Assembly: GCA_031296405.1 (NCBI GenBank)
Contig: JAVKKH010000002.1
Coordinates: 62,001-126,000 of the forward strand
Direction: 5' to 3'
Length of the DNA: 64,000 bases
Source of the DNA: Candidatus Tepidifontimicrobium thermophilum
Lineage (GTDB): Bacteria; Sysuimicrobiota; Sysuimicrobiia; Sysuimicrobiales; Sysuimicrobiaceae
Shown here: positions 35,115 to 41,779 of the stretch, piece after piece
Position numbering within the stretch: the first letter of the stretch is position 1
Layout of the letters: each line of letters begins with the position of its first letter
Notes under the pieces: model-generated
The model's database searches: none
Seen by the model: only the letters and a program-made list of their open reading frames with translations
What the model was told of the DNA's origin: nothing
Position numbers and translations under genes: made by a program

Positions 35115-35930
35115 GTGCGATTCGGACTCGCGCAGATCCGCTACCGGTGGGGCGAGAGCCGGTCCTGGGAGGAGGGGACCACCGACAACCTCGAGAAGGC
35201 GGTGGAGTTCATCCGCCGAGCAGGGCGGGAGGGTGCCGCGGTGGTGGCCTTCTCCGAGTACTTCCTGGGCAACGTCAAACCCATGCCCATCCCCTGCCCC
35301 ATCACCGACCGTCTGAGCCAGGCGGCCCGGGAAGCGAACGTGTACGTGATCTGCGGGGCCACCCGGGAACTGGTGCCGAAGCCCAAGGGGTCCCGGAAAG
35401 CTCCCAAACCCCGCATCTGCTCGTTCGTCATCGCGCCCAACGGCAAGATCATCAGCAAGCACTACAAGCAGGTCTTCTACCCCACCGAGCGCGGCCTGTA
35501 CGACCCGGGGCCCAACCGGCCCACCACCATCCACGGGGTGAAGGTGGGGATCCTGGGCGGCTACGAACTGTTGGTCCCGGAGATCGCCCGGAAGCTGGCC
35601 AACGCGGGGGCAGAGATCCTCGTGGTCCAGATGGTGGCGTCGTCCGACATGCCCTACATGCTGGAGACCATGCAGTCCGCGGTCCGGGCGCGGACCATGG
35701 AGCTGCTGATGCCGGTCCTGGCCGTGGGCCAGTACGGGGAGTTCTACGGCGGCATCATGATGCAGGGCGGCAGCATCGCGTACGTGCCGGAGCTGGGGAA
35801 GTTCCAGGGCAAGTGGGCACCCAACGGTGCCCGCCTGGTCACGCGGATGGGCGAGTACGAGAACCTGCTGCCCGTGGACATCGCGCCGGAGACCGCCCGG
35901 GAGGTCCGCAAGAAGTTCTCGTGGTGGTAG
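35115..35930 (+). CDS. Nitrilase-superfamily protein lacking the catalytic cysteine
   Basis: 271-residue carbon-nitrogen hydrolase fold. Glu48 (AFSEYFLG) and Lys118 (SKHYKQVFYP) align with the Glu and Lys of the Glu-Lys-Cys triad, but the nucleophile region reads VGILGGYELLVPE, with Gly149 where the ICYD/ICYE Cys should be. Elsewhere the alpha-beta sandwich order is preserved (GAEILVVQMVAS, AVRARTMELLMPVLAVGQYG). It is therefore likely non-hydrolytic or changed in chemistry. GTG start with GGGAGGTGAG upstream; the M24 peptidase follows with no gap. Confidence 0.85.
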   Translation: MRFGLAQIRYRWGESRSWEEGTTDNLEKAVEFIRRAGREGAAVVAFSEYFLGNVKPMPIPCPITDRLSQAAREANVYVICGATRELVPKPKGSRKAPKPRICSFVIAPNGKIISKHYKQVFYPTERGLYDPGPNRPTTIHGVKVGILGGYELLVPEIARKLANAGAEILVVQMVASSDMPYMLETMQSAVRARTMELLMPVLAVGQYGEFYGGIMMQGGSIAYVPELGKFQGKWAPNGARLVTRMGEYENLLPVDIAPETAREVRKKFSWW

Positions 35931-37037
35931 GTGCCGAGCCTGCAGCCCGCACGCCTTGAGCGCCTCCGGGGTCGGATGGCCGGCGCAGGCTGCGGCCTGG
36001 TGGCCCTGGGACCGGGGGACGACTTCCGCTACCTGTGCGGCTGGTCGCCGCTAGCGGACGAACGGCTGTGCCTGCTGCTGGTAACCGCAGACCGCCACGC
36101 GGTGGTCACTCCCCGGCTCAACCTGGAAGCGCTCCGGCAGACCGTAGGCGCACCTGTGTTCGCCTACGGCGACGCGGATGACCCCGCCTCGGCCCTACTG
36201 GACGCTCTCGCCTTCCTGGGAGGACCGCGGGAGTGCGTGGCCGTTTCGGACGACCTCCGGGCCGACCACCTGCTGCTGCTCCAGAAACACCTGCCGCACT
36301 CCCGGTGGCGTGCGGCCTCCACCCTCCTGGCACCCCTCCGGGCACGCAAGGACCCTTCCGAGGTGGAGGCCCTGCGCCGGGCCGCTCGGGTTGCGGACGA
36401 AGGGGTACAGGCGGCCCTGCGTGCGTGCCGGGTGGGAGCTTCGGAGGTGGAGGTCGCGGAAGCCGCCCGGGCCGCCATGGCGGCCTCCGGCGCCGAACAG
36501 GTACCGTTCGTGCTGGTGGCCTCCGGTCCGAACACCGCCCTGCCGCACCACACGCCCGGAGGCAGGCGGCTCCAGCCTGGAGAGCCGGTCCTGGTGGACC
36601 TGGGCGCGAGGGTGGACGGCTACTGCTCCGACGTGACCCGGATGGGGTTCTTGGGAGAGCCCACCCGGCGGTTCTTGGAGGTGTGGGAGGTAGTGGACCG
36701 GGCGCTGCGGGCGGCGCTGGCGGCCGTGCGGCCGGGTGTACCGGCTTCCGAGGTGGACCGAGCGGCCCGGCAAGTCATCGAAGCTGGGGGCTACGGCGCC
36801 CAGTTCGTGCACCGGACCGGCCACGGGCTGGGGCTTTCGGTACACGAGCCGCCGTCCCTCCACACCGACAACCCCGAAGTCCTCGAAGTGGGGATGGCCT
36901 TCACCGTGGAGCCAGGGGTCTACCTGCCCGGCGAGTTCGGCATCCGGCTGGAAGAGGCGGTGGTCCTGGGCCCTTCGGGGCCGGAGGTGCTGAGCCACCT
37001 GCCCAGGGAGGTGGCGATCCTCGGAGCGACCTCCTGA
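35931..37037 (+). CDS. M24-family peptidase (Xaa-Pro aminopeptidase-like)
   Basis: 368 residues: a creatinase-like N-terminal domain (1-135) and a pita-bread metallopeptidase with all five metal ligands: Asp and Asp in DLGARVDGYCSDVTRMG, His in RTGHGLGLSVHEPP, Glu in FTVEPGVYLP, Glu in IRLEEAVVLG. Removes N-terminal residues preceding proline or hydrolyses related small amides. Starts directly after the nitrilase-like stop, so the two are co-transcribed. Confidence 0.92.
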   Translation: MPSLQPARLERLRGRMAGAGCGLVALGPGDDFRYLCGWSPLADERLCLLLVTADRHAVVTPRLNLEALRQTVGAPVFAYGDADDPASALLDALAFLGGPRECVAVSDDLRADHLLLLQKHLPHSRWRAASTLLAPLRARKDPSEVEALRRAARVADEGVQAALRACRVGASEVEVAEAARAAMAASGAEQVPFVLVASGPNTALPHHTPGGRRLQPGEPVLVDLGARVDGYCSDVTRMGFLGEPTRRFLEVWEVVDRALRAALAAVRPGVPASEVDRAARQVIEAGGYGAQFVHRTGHGLGLSVHEPPSLHTDNPEVLEVGMAFTVEPGVYLPGEFGIRLEEAVVLGPSGPEVLSHLPREVAILGATS

Positions 37038-37073
37038 ACTAGCCCCAGGGAGTTTGCCCCGGAGACCCCGCGG

Positions 37074-37550
37074 TCAGCGGGGGCGGTACACCATGACGAG
37101 CTCCACCCGCTGCCGGTCCTTGGGGATGGCGAAGGAGATGCCCAGGGCAGGGTAAGCCAGGATGAGGACAGTACGGTCCTCCTGGGCGTGGGAGGTGGGG
37201 CCGAAGGCCGCCAGGACCTCCTCCCGCGTACTCCCCACACCCACACCTTCCGCGGTCCGGTACTCCGGGCTGTCCACGAACACCGCGTCCACCCGTCCGT
37301 CCTGGTCCAGCCGCACGGTCAGCCCCCGACCGGGCCAGGACAGCTTAGCTCCTGCCTGAGCGCGGGCAGCGCCCGCGGGAGATCCGAGCTGCCGCACCAC
37401 CTGCTGCGCGGTCATCCCCAGAACCACCGGGCCCACCGCCCGACCCGGGAGGATGAGGTTCCCCGGACGCGGCGCGGCACGCGCCGTACCCGCGGCCAGC
37501 AGCACCGCCAGCGCCGTGGACACCAGAGGAAGGGCTCTGCTAGAATTCAC
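37074..37550 (-). CDS. Secreted protein with duplicated small alpha/beta modules
   Basis: 158 residues. Residues 1-26 are a signal peptide (STALAVLLAAGTARA). The mature protein has two similar blocks, VGPVVLGMTAQQVVRQLGSP and GVGVGSTREEVLAAFGP, each followed by a strand, resembling BLIP-like/SmpA-type repeats that often bind proteins. The GTG start lies 8 bases from the divergent tRNA-Arg, whose promoter lies inside the 5' end of this coding region. No function assigned. Confidence 0.7.
   Translation of the reverse strand: MNSSRALPLVSTALAVLLAAGTARAAPRPGNLILPGRAVGPVVLGMTAQQVVRQLGSPAGAARAQAGAKLSWPGRGLTVRLDQDGRVDAVFVDSPEYRTAEGVGVGSTREEVLAAFGPTSHAQEDRTVLILAYPALGISFAIPKDRQRVELVMVYRPR
37517..37546 (+). 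promoter_or_regulatory. Promoter of tRNA-Arg
   Basis: TGGACA (37517-37522), 18-base spacer, TAGAAT (37541-37546; 5 of 6), 12 bases before the mature tRNA 5' end. It lies within the first codons of the divergent secreted-protein gene. Confidence 0.6.
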
Positions 37551-37558
37551 CCGGTCCC

Positions 37559-37635
37559 GCGCCCGTAGCTCAACTGGACAGAGCATCTGACTACGGATCA
37601 GAAGGTTGGGGGTTCGAGTCCCTCCGGGCGCGCCA
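37559..37635 (+). tRNA. tRNA-Arg (ACG)
   Basis: Acceptor GCGCCCG/CGGGCGC, D-loop AGCTCAACTGGACAGAGC, anticodon loop CTACGGA with ACG, variable loop, T-loop GGTTCGAGTCC, discriminator G, encoded CCA. 77 bases with CCA. The A34 would normally be edited to inosine. Confidence 0.96.
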
Positions 37636-37970
37636 CAACCCATCCCACGAAAGATTTCACCCTCCGAGGGGCCCGGAAGCACCCGGAAGTCAGACGCTCA
37701 TCCCCTGCATGATACGGCCGAAACCGTGGAGGCGTTCCACCTGACCAAGCGGCCAGGAGGCTGTGCGGAGGTACCGATCCCCGACGTGGTCGGGGGTGCT
37801 GAAGTTCTGGGCGCGCCCGATCGGCCGGACCCCGGTGGCTTTAGCCTCCGTGGCGCGCCTACCGATGCACCAGGCGACCTGTGACCAGGTGTCACCTGCC
37901 AGCTCAGCGCATGGCATGCCGGACCGCCGAGCTGGCGACCTGGGGCTGGTGCTTACCACGGTTCAGAGCC
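37636..37970. other. Intergenic stretch downstream of tRNA-Arg, no supported gene
   Basis: 335 bases. Open frames on both strands exist (for example an 89-codon one on the minus strand, 37690-37959) but have no ribosome binding site, no family similarity and no promoter. tRNA 3' ends are common integration sites, but no direct repeat of the tRNA end or integrase fragment is visible. Confidence 0.5.
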
Positions 37971-38393
37971 TCAGCGGCCGACCAGCTCCAGACCGTCCGA
38001 TGGGACTGGGCCACCTTGTCCGGCGGCCTGGCGGGCCAGCTCAACCTCCGCAGGACTCGCGGGGAGGAACTCCACCTGCCTGTAAGTGTGGCTAAGGGCC
38101 CTCACCTGCACGAAATACCGGACGTGGCGGTCGGGGACCGGCGCGCGCCGACCCAGCCAGGAAGCCACCTCCGGCGGGTGAACGCACACCCGTACCCTGC
38201 GGCCGAACGAGCGGGCCACCCACAGCCCCTCCAGGACGGCACGGATCGCAGCAGCCGGTGCGCCCCCCTCCGTTTGCCAGCCGCCCCAGCTGCGGACGGT
38301 GGCACCGTCTGAGGCCACCACCGCGACCCCGTAGCGACTGCCCCGGGAGTGGGGGAACGCCCCGACAACCACGTACGACCACTTAGCCGCCAC
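37971..38393 (-). CDS. RNase H-fold-like protein with degenerate active site
   Basis: 140 residues. The order of elements resembles a ribonuclease HI-type fold: strand-turn-strand SRYGVAVVASDGATVRSWGG, helix AIRAVLEGLWVARSFG, strand RRVRVCVHPPEVASWLGRR and a final VEFLPASPAEVELARQ. The usual acidic catalytic residues (D..E..D) are absent or replaced, so nuclease activity is doubtful. GTG 38393 follows GGGGGCGG; a GTG at 38411 is an alternative. It overlaps the end of the small membrane-protein gene upstream. Confidence 0.5.
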   Translation of the reverse strand: MAAKWSYVVVGAFPHSRGSRYGVAVVASDGATVRSWGGWQTEGGAPAAAIRAVLEGLWVARSFGRRVRVCVHPPEVASWLGRRAPVPDRHVRYFVQVRALSHTYRQVEFLPASPAEVELARQAAGQGGPVPSDGLELVGR

Positions 38394-38541
38394 GCAGCAC
38401 CGCCCCCGCACACAGGTACAGGACCGCCACCAGGGCGAGCTTCAGGCGCACAAACCGACGGTCGTCCTCCAAGGCCCGCCAAAGCTTCCCAGTGTCGCCC
38501 TTCCTCCGGATTCCCTCGACCACATACGCACGCGCGACCAA
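38383..38541 (-). CDS. Small single-pass membrane protein (about 52 residues)
   Basis: A short gene with an amphipathic basic/acidic start (VVEGIRRKGDTGKLWRALED, DRRFVRLK) and one C-terminal membrane helix (LALVAVLYLCAGAVL). The TTG start is preceded by GAGGTG at 5 bases; GTG at 38523 is an alternative. A near-consensus promoter lies 30 bases upstream and the stop overlaps the start of the RNase H-like gene, so both form a small operon. Function unknown. Confidence 0.6.
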   Translation of the reverse strand: MVARAYVVEGIRRKGDTGKLWRALEDDRRFVRLKLALVAVLYLCAGAVLRGG

Positions 38542-38570
38542 CTCCGCACCTCGACCGTCTTCCTGCGCCC

Positions 38571-38599
38571 ATTATGTCGAACGCGTATTCGCATGTCAA
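38571..38599 (-). promoter_or_regulatory. Strong sigma70-type promoter of the small-membrane-protein operon
   Basis: On the minus strand TTGACA (38599-38594), 17-base spacer, CATAAT (38576-38571). The -35 overlaps the stop codon of the threonine-dehydratase-like gene. Confidence 0.75.
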
Positions 38600-39528
38600 G
38601 GTGCCTCCCTCGCCCACCGCATGAGCAACCCGGGGTCCAGGTTACCGCCGCTTACCACCGCCAGCGCCCCCTCCGACGGTTCCCGGAGGCAGAAGGCCAC
38701 CGCGGCTGCCCCTGAGGGCTCCGCCACCACCTTCCCCTCCTCGAACAGGCGCACCACCGCTCGCTGGATCTCCTCGTCGGTCACCGTCACGAAGCGGTCC
38801 ACGTACTGCGAAGCACAGCTCCAGGTCAGCTCCCCCGGCTCCACCGCCCTGAGCCCGTCCGCCACGGTCTGTACCCGTTCCAGGCGCACCCGTCTTCCCG
38901 CGCTCCACGACGCGAAAAAGCACGCGGCCCCCTCCGGCTCCACCGCCACCACCTGGACGTCCGGCCGCAGGCTCTTCACCGCCAGGGCCACGCCTGAAAG
39001 CAGCCCGCCACCGCCGCACGGCACCGCCACGGTTCGCACCGCGGGGAACTGGTTGAGGACTTCCAGCCCCACCGTGCCCTGTCCGGCGATGACGTCCGGG
39101 TCGTCGAAGGGGGGCACGTAGTGCAGCCCCCGGGCCTGCGCCAGCTCCATGGCCGCGGCGATGCGGTCTGCGGTCGTGTGACCACACCGCACCACCTCAG
39201 CTCCCCACGCCCGGATGCTCCGCTCCTTCACCGCCACCACGTCCTCGGGCACCACCACCACCGCGGGCAGGCCCAGACAGCGGGCCGCGTAGGCCACGGC
39301 CTGGCCGTGGTTTCCGGAGGAGGCGGTCACAACCCCCTGCCCGCACCTGTCGCGGTGACGCAGGATGTGGTTAAACGCCCCCCGGGGCTTGAAGGACCCG
39401 GTGACCTGCAGGGACTCGAGTTTCAGGCAAATGCCCAGCGCCCAGGCGGACACCACGGGGGTCCGCAGCACCCAGGGCTGGATGCGCCGCTGCGCGTCCA
39501 GGACGTCCTGCAGGGTCGGTAAGGTCAA
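38596..39528 (-). CDS. Threonine dehydratase-like PLP enzyme
   Basis: 310-residue fold-type II PLP enzyme of the threonine/serine dehydratase-racemase group (catabolic TdcB/IlvA-like). PLP Lys is in GSFKPRGAFN, SSGNHGQAVAYAA is the Asn loop, CGGGGLLSGVA binds phosphate, and SGGNLD closes the site. The IlvA C-terminal ACT-like regulatory domain is missing, so it resembles the short catabolic form. TTG start one base after the DUF72 stop with GGGGGG at 8 bases. Confidence 0.88.
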   Translation of the reverse strand: MTLPTLQDVLDAQRRIQPWVLRTPVVSAWALGICLKLESLQVTGSFKPRGAFNHILRHRDRCGQGVVTASSGNHGQAVAYAARCLGLPAVVVVPEDVVAVKERSIRAWGAEVVRCGHTTADRIAAAMELAQARGLHYVPPFDDPDVIAGQGTVGLEVLNQFPAVRTVAVPCGGGGLLSGVALAVKSLRPDVQVVAVEPEGAACFFASWSAGRRVRLERVQTVADGLRAVEPGELTWSCASQYVDRFVTVTDEEIQRAVVRLFEEGKVVAEPSGAAAVAFCLREPSEGALAVVSGGNLDPGLLMRWAREAP

Positions 39529-39529
39529 C

Positions 39530-40492
39530 TCAGTTTCCCCCCAGCAGGTCCAGCAACATCTGTGCGTTCACCGCGGCCTGGCCCCGCTCGCAGTTGTTCA
39601 TCATGAGGAACAGCCGGTCCACGTCCGCGGCCAGCCGCCGCGCCCGCAGTGCCCAGGGACGCAGCTCCTCCTCGGTGTACAGGTAGTCGAAGCGCTCCTT
39701 CACGTCCGCGCCGCGGGCGGACCAAGCCTCCGCGTTGCGGCCGTGGAAGCGCACCACCGACCAGTCCGAGGTTACCGCCACCTCCGGCGGGACGGTCCAC
39801 TCCAGCTGCGGCTCGTCCGGCACCACGTACACGATGCCCCGCTCCCGCAGGGCGCTCCAAACCCGATCCCGTACCGAGGGCTCCACCCACGACCCGTGAC
39901 GGAACTCCACCGCCAGCCGGTAGCCGGCGGTCATGCGGACGAGGTAGTCCAGCCTGCGGAAGAACCGCTCCGAGTAGGTGACCCAACGCGGGAACTGGAA
40001 CAGCAGGTAGCCGAGCTTGCCCGCCTCCCGGAGCGGCCGGCAGAAGTCCAGGAACAGTTCCCAACACAACGTCTCCACCTCTTCCGGGAGGTCGCGGTCC
40101 ACCACGCGCCGGCGGGTCCGCAGAGCACCCGGCAGGAGCGCCCGGACCACCTCCGGCAGCCGCGCGACCTCTGCGCCCTGGCCTGTAAACAACCCGAACG
40201 CCTTCACGTTTAGCAAAAACCCTGGCGGCGTCCACGCCACGTACTTCCGGGCGGTGTCCGCGGGGAGCAGGGCGTAGTACGTGGCGTCCACCTCCACCGT
40301 GGGGAACACCGTGGCGTAGTACCGCAGGCGCGCCTCCGGGCGACTGCGGAAGCCCCGAGGGTAGAAGGTCTCGAAACCGCGCGTCCACGAGCACGTGCCC
40401 ACGTACACCTCCGCCCGGCCCAGCCGCAGCGGCCGCGCCGGTGCCCGTTCGAACAGACCCGCCTGAGAATTCCGCGCCTGAGAATTCCGCAC
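39530..40492 (-). CDS. DUF72 family protein
   Basis: 320-residue TIM-barrel-like DUF72 protein; family blocks VYVGTCSWTRG, FPTVEVDATYYALLPADTARKY, LGYLLFQFPRW, RLAVEFRHGSW, VVRFHGRN and MMNNCERGQAAVNAQ are present. No activity is established. The N-terminal coding part holds a 15-base tandem duplication encoding RNSQA twice, just before the family domain starts at about residue 26. AGGAGGG lies before the GTG. Transcribed with the threonine-dehydratase-like gene. Confidence 0.87.
   Translation of the reverse strand: MRNSQARNSQAGLFERAPARPLRLGRAEVYVGTCSWTRGFETFYPRGFRSRPEARLRYYATVFPTVEVDATYYALLPADTARKYVAWTPPGFLLNVKAFGLFTGQGAEVARLPEVVRALLPGALRTRRRVVDRDLPEEVETLCWELFLDFCRPLREAGKLGYLLFQFPRWVTYSERFFRRLDYLVRMTAGYRLAVEFRHGSWVEPSVRDRVWSALRERGIVYVVPDEPQLEWTVPPEVAVTSDWSVVRFHGRNAEAWSARGADVKERFDYLYTEEELRPWALRARRLAADVDRLFLMMNNCERGQAAVNAQMLLDLLGGN
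40461..40490. repeat. 15-base perfect tandem duplication
   Basis: GCCTGAGAATTCCGC at 40461-40475 is repeated exactly at 40476-40490. It keeps frame and adds five residues (RNSQA) to the DUF72 N-terminus. Confidence 0.9.
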
Positions 40493-40541
40493 CGAACCCT
40501 CCTGCGGTTGCTTCGCGGGGCCGGCTCCCAGCTCCTGGCGG

Positions 40542-40550
40542 TGCTATACT
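40542..40550 (+). promoter_or_regulatory. Extended -10 promoter of the SRP RNA
   Basis: TGCTATACT provides a TGn extension and TATACT hexamer 10 bases before the RNA 5' end; no consensus -35 is seen. Confidence 0.6.
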
Positions 40551-40559
40551 CGGGGCGCG

Positions 40560-40825
40560 GCCGTGCTAGGCGGGGAGCTGGCGGTTCCCTGTACCCCCGA
40601 TCCGCCACAGGGGGGCTGAACCCCCGCCCGAGGCGGCGCGGCTACGGGTCCGGTCCGCGGTCCCCGGTGAGGACGGCTGGGTCCTGCGCGACGGGAACCT
40701 GCGAACCCCGCCAGGTCCGGAAGGAAGCAACGGTAAGCAGACCCTCCCGGGCGCCGCAGGGGCACCTAGCCGGAGCCGGTACGCGGGGGCCGCCGCGGTC
40801 GCGGCGTCGACGGCGGGTGCACGGC
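40560..40825 (+). ncRNA. ffs: Signal recognition particle RNA, large bacterial type
   Basis: 266 bases. The Ffh-binding helix 8 core is exact (CCAGGTCCGGAAGGAAGCAA with CGGTAAGCAGA). The 5' GCCGTGCTAGGCGGGGAG and CCCTGTACC segments and 3' GGTGCACGGC match the Bacillus-type scRNA with the Alu domain, and 5' GCCGTGC pairs with 3' GCACGGC. It guides membrane proteins to the translocon with Ffh. Position upstream of dnaX-ybaB-recR is the Firmicutes order. Confidence 0.95.
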
Positions 40826-40850
40826 CGCTCGGACCCGCAAACCCCGCGGG

Positions 40851-41738
40851 CTACCGCTGCGTGTAGGCCACCACGAGGGCCACCAGGTTGTTGACTGCGT
40901 GCATCGCCACCGCGGGGACGAGGCTGCCGGTGCGCTCCACCGCCACCGCGAACGCCCACCCCAGTACCGCGATGGGCAGGAAGTTGACCACCTGCAGGTG
41001 CACCGCGGCGAAGGCCAACGCCACGAGCCCCGCAGCCCACCCCGGATGGAGCCTCCGCCGGGCCGCCTGGTAAGCCAGCCCCCGGAAGAAAACCTCCTCC
41101 GCCAGCGGCACGAGCCCGCACACCAGCGCCGCGAACAGGGCCACCGCGGACCAGTCGCTGAGGGGGGGCATGGCCTGTACGAGGGGATTGGACCACTGCT
41201 CCAGCTCCGCCAGGGTCCGGGCGCGCTCCTGCCCCATCACCAGTCCCAGCAGGTACACCGCGGCGGGCTGCACCGCGTAGTGCACCGCCGCCACGAGAGG
41301 AATCCCCGCCGCCACTCCCACCGCCACCCCTCGCGGAGCGTGCGCCCAACCCAGACCCAGCCCGGACCACGTCCGGCGGTACCTCCGAAGTACCTGCCAG
41401 CAGCCTGCCAGTAGCGCCGCGCTCTGCGCCACCACCGCGGTGGCCACGGCCCCCAAGCCCTCCCACGGGTCCACCAGCACGCTGGCGGCCAGGGGGACGG
41501 TGAGCAATCCGAAGCTCGCCACCGCGAGGACCTCTGCGGCACCCCACTCCCCGTCCGGCGGCCGGAACAGCAGCACGTACGCGGGGAAGGTCACCGGCCC
41601 GCCTGCGGCCACCAGCAGACCCCACCACCACGCCGCCCTGGACCACCGCCTGGCGTCCTGGTACACCCACAGGGCCGCAGTCACCTGCAGGGCCAGCAGG
41701 CTTACCCGTGTTGCCAGATGCAAGCTCTCCGGTCCCAC
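40851..41738 (-). CDS. CPBP-family intramembrane metalloprotease
   Basis: 295 residues with about eight membrane segments. The CPBP/Abi (Rce1-like) motifs are EEVFFRG (about residue 215), HLQ in FAAVHLQVVN and HAVNN near the C-terminus. Glu-Glu and His residues form the glutamate protease site. The gene lies on the opposite strand between the SRP RNA and dnaX, interrupting the usual cluster. The GTG start at 41738 lacks a strong ribosome binding site. Confidence 0.87.
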   Translation of the reverse strand: MGPESLHLATRVSLLALQVTAALWVYQDARRWSRAAWWWGLLVAAGGPVTFPAYVLLFRPPDGEWGAAEVLAVASFGLLTVPLAASVLVDPWEGLGAVATAVVAQSAALLAGCWQVLRRYRRTWSGLGLGWAHAPRGVAVGVAAGIPLVAAVHYAVQPAAVYLLGLVMGQERARTLAELEQWSNPLVQAMPPLSDWSAVALFAALVCGLVPLAEEVFFRGLAYQAARRRLHPGWAAGLVALAFAAVHLQVVNFLPIAVLGWAFAVAVERTGSLVPAVAMHAVNNLVALVVAYTQR

Positions 41739-41779
41739 TTCAGGTAGAATACCAGTGTCGGCAGGCCCGCTCCGGACCC

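Noticed and set aside
37551-37682. Upstream extension of the secreted-protein gene through tRNA-Arg
   Set aside because: It translates the antisense of the tRNA and would remove the signal peptide from the N-terminus.
37690-37959. 89-codon minus-strand frame downstream of tRNA-Arg
   Set aside because: No ribosome binding site, promoter or family similarity; composition does not look coding.
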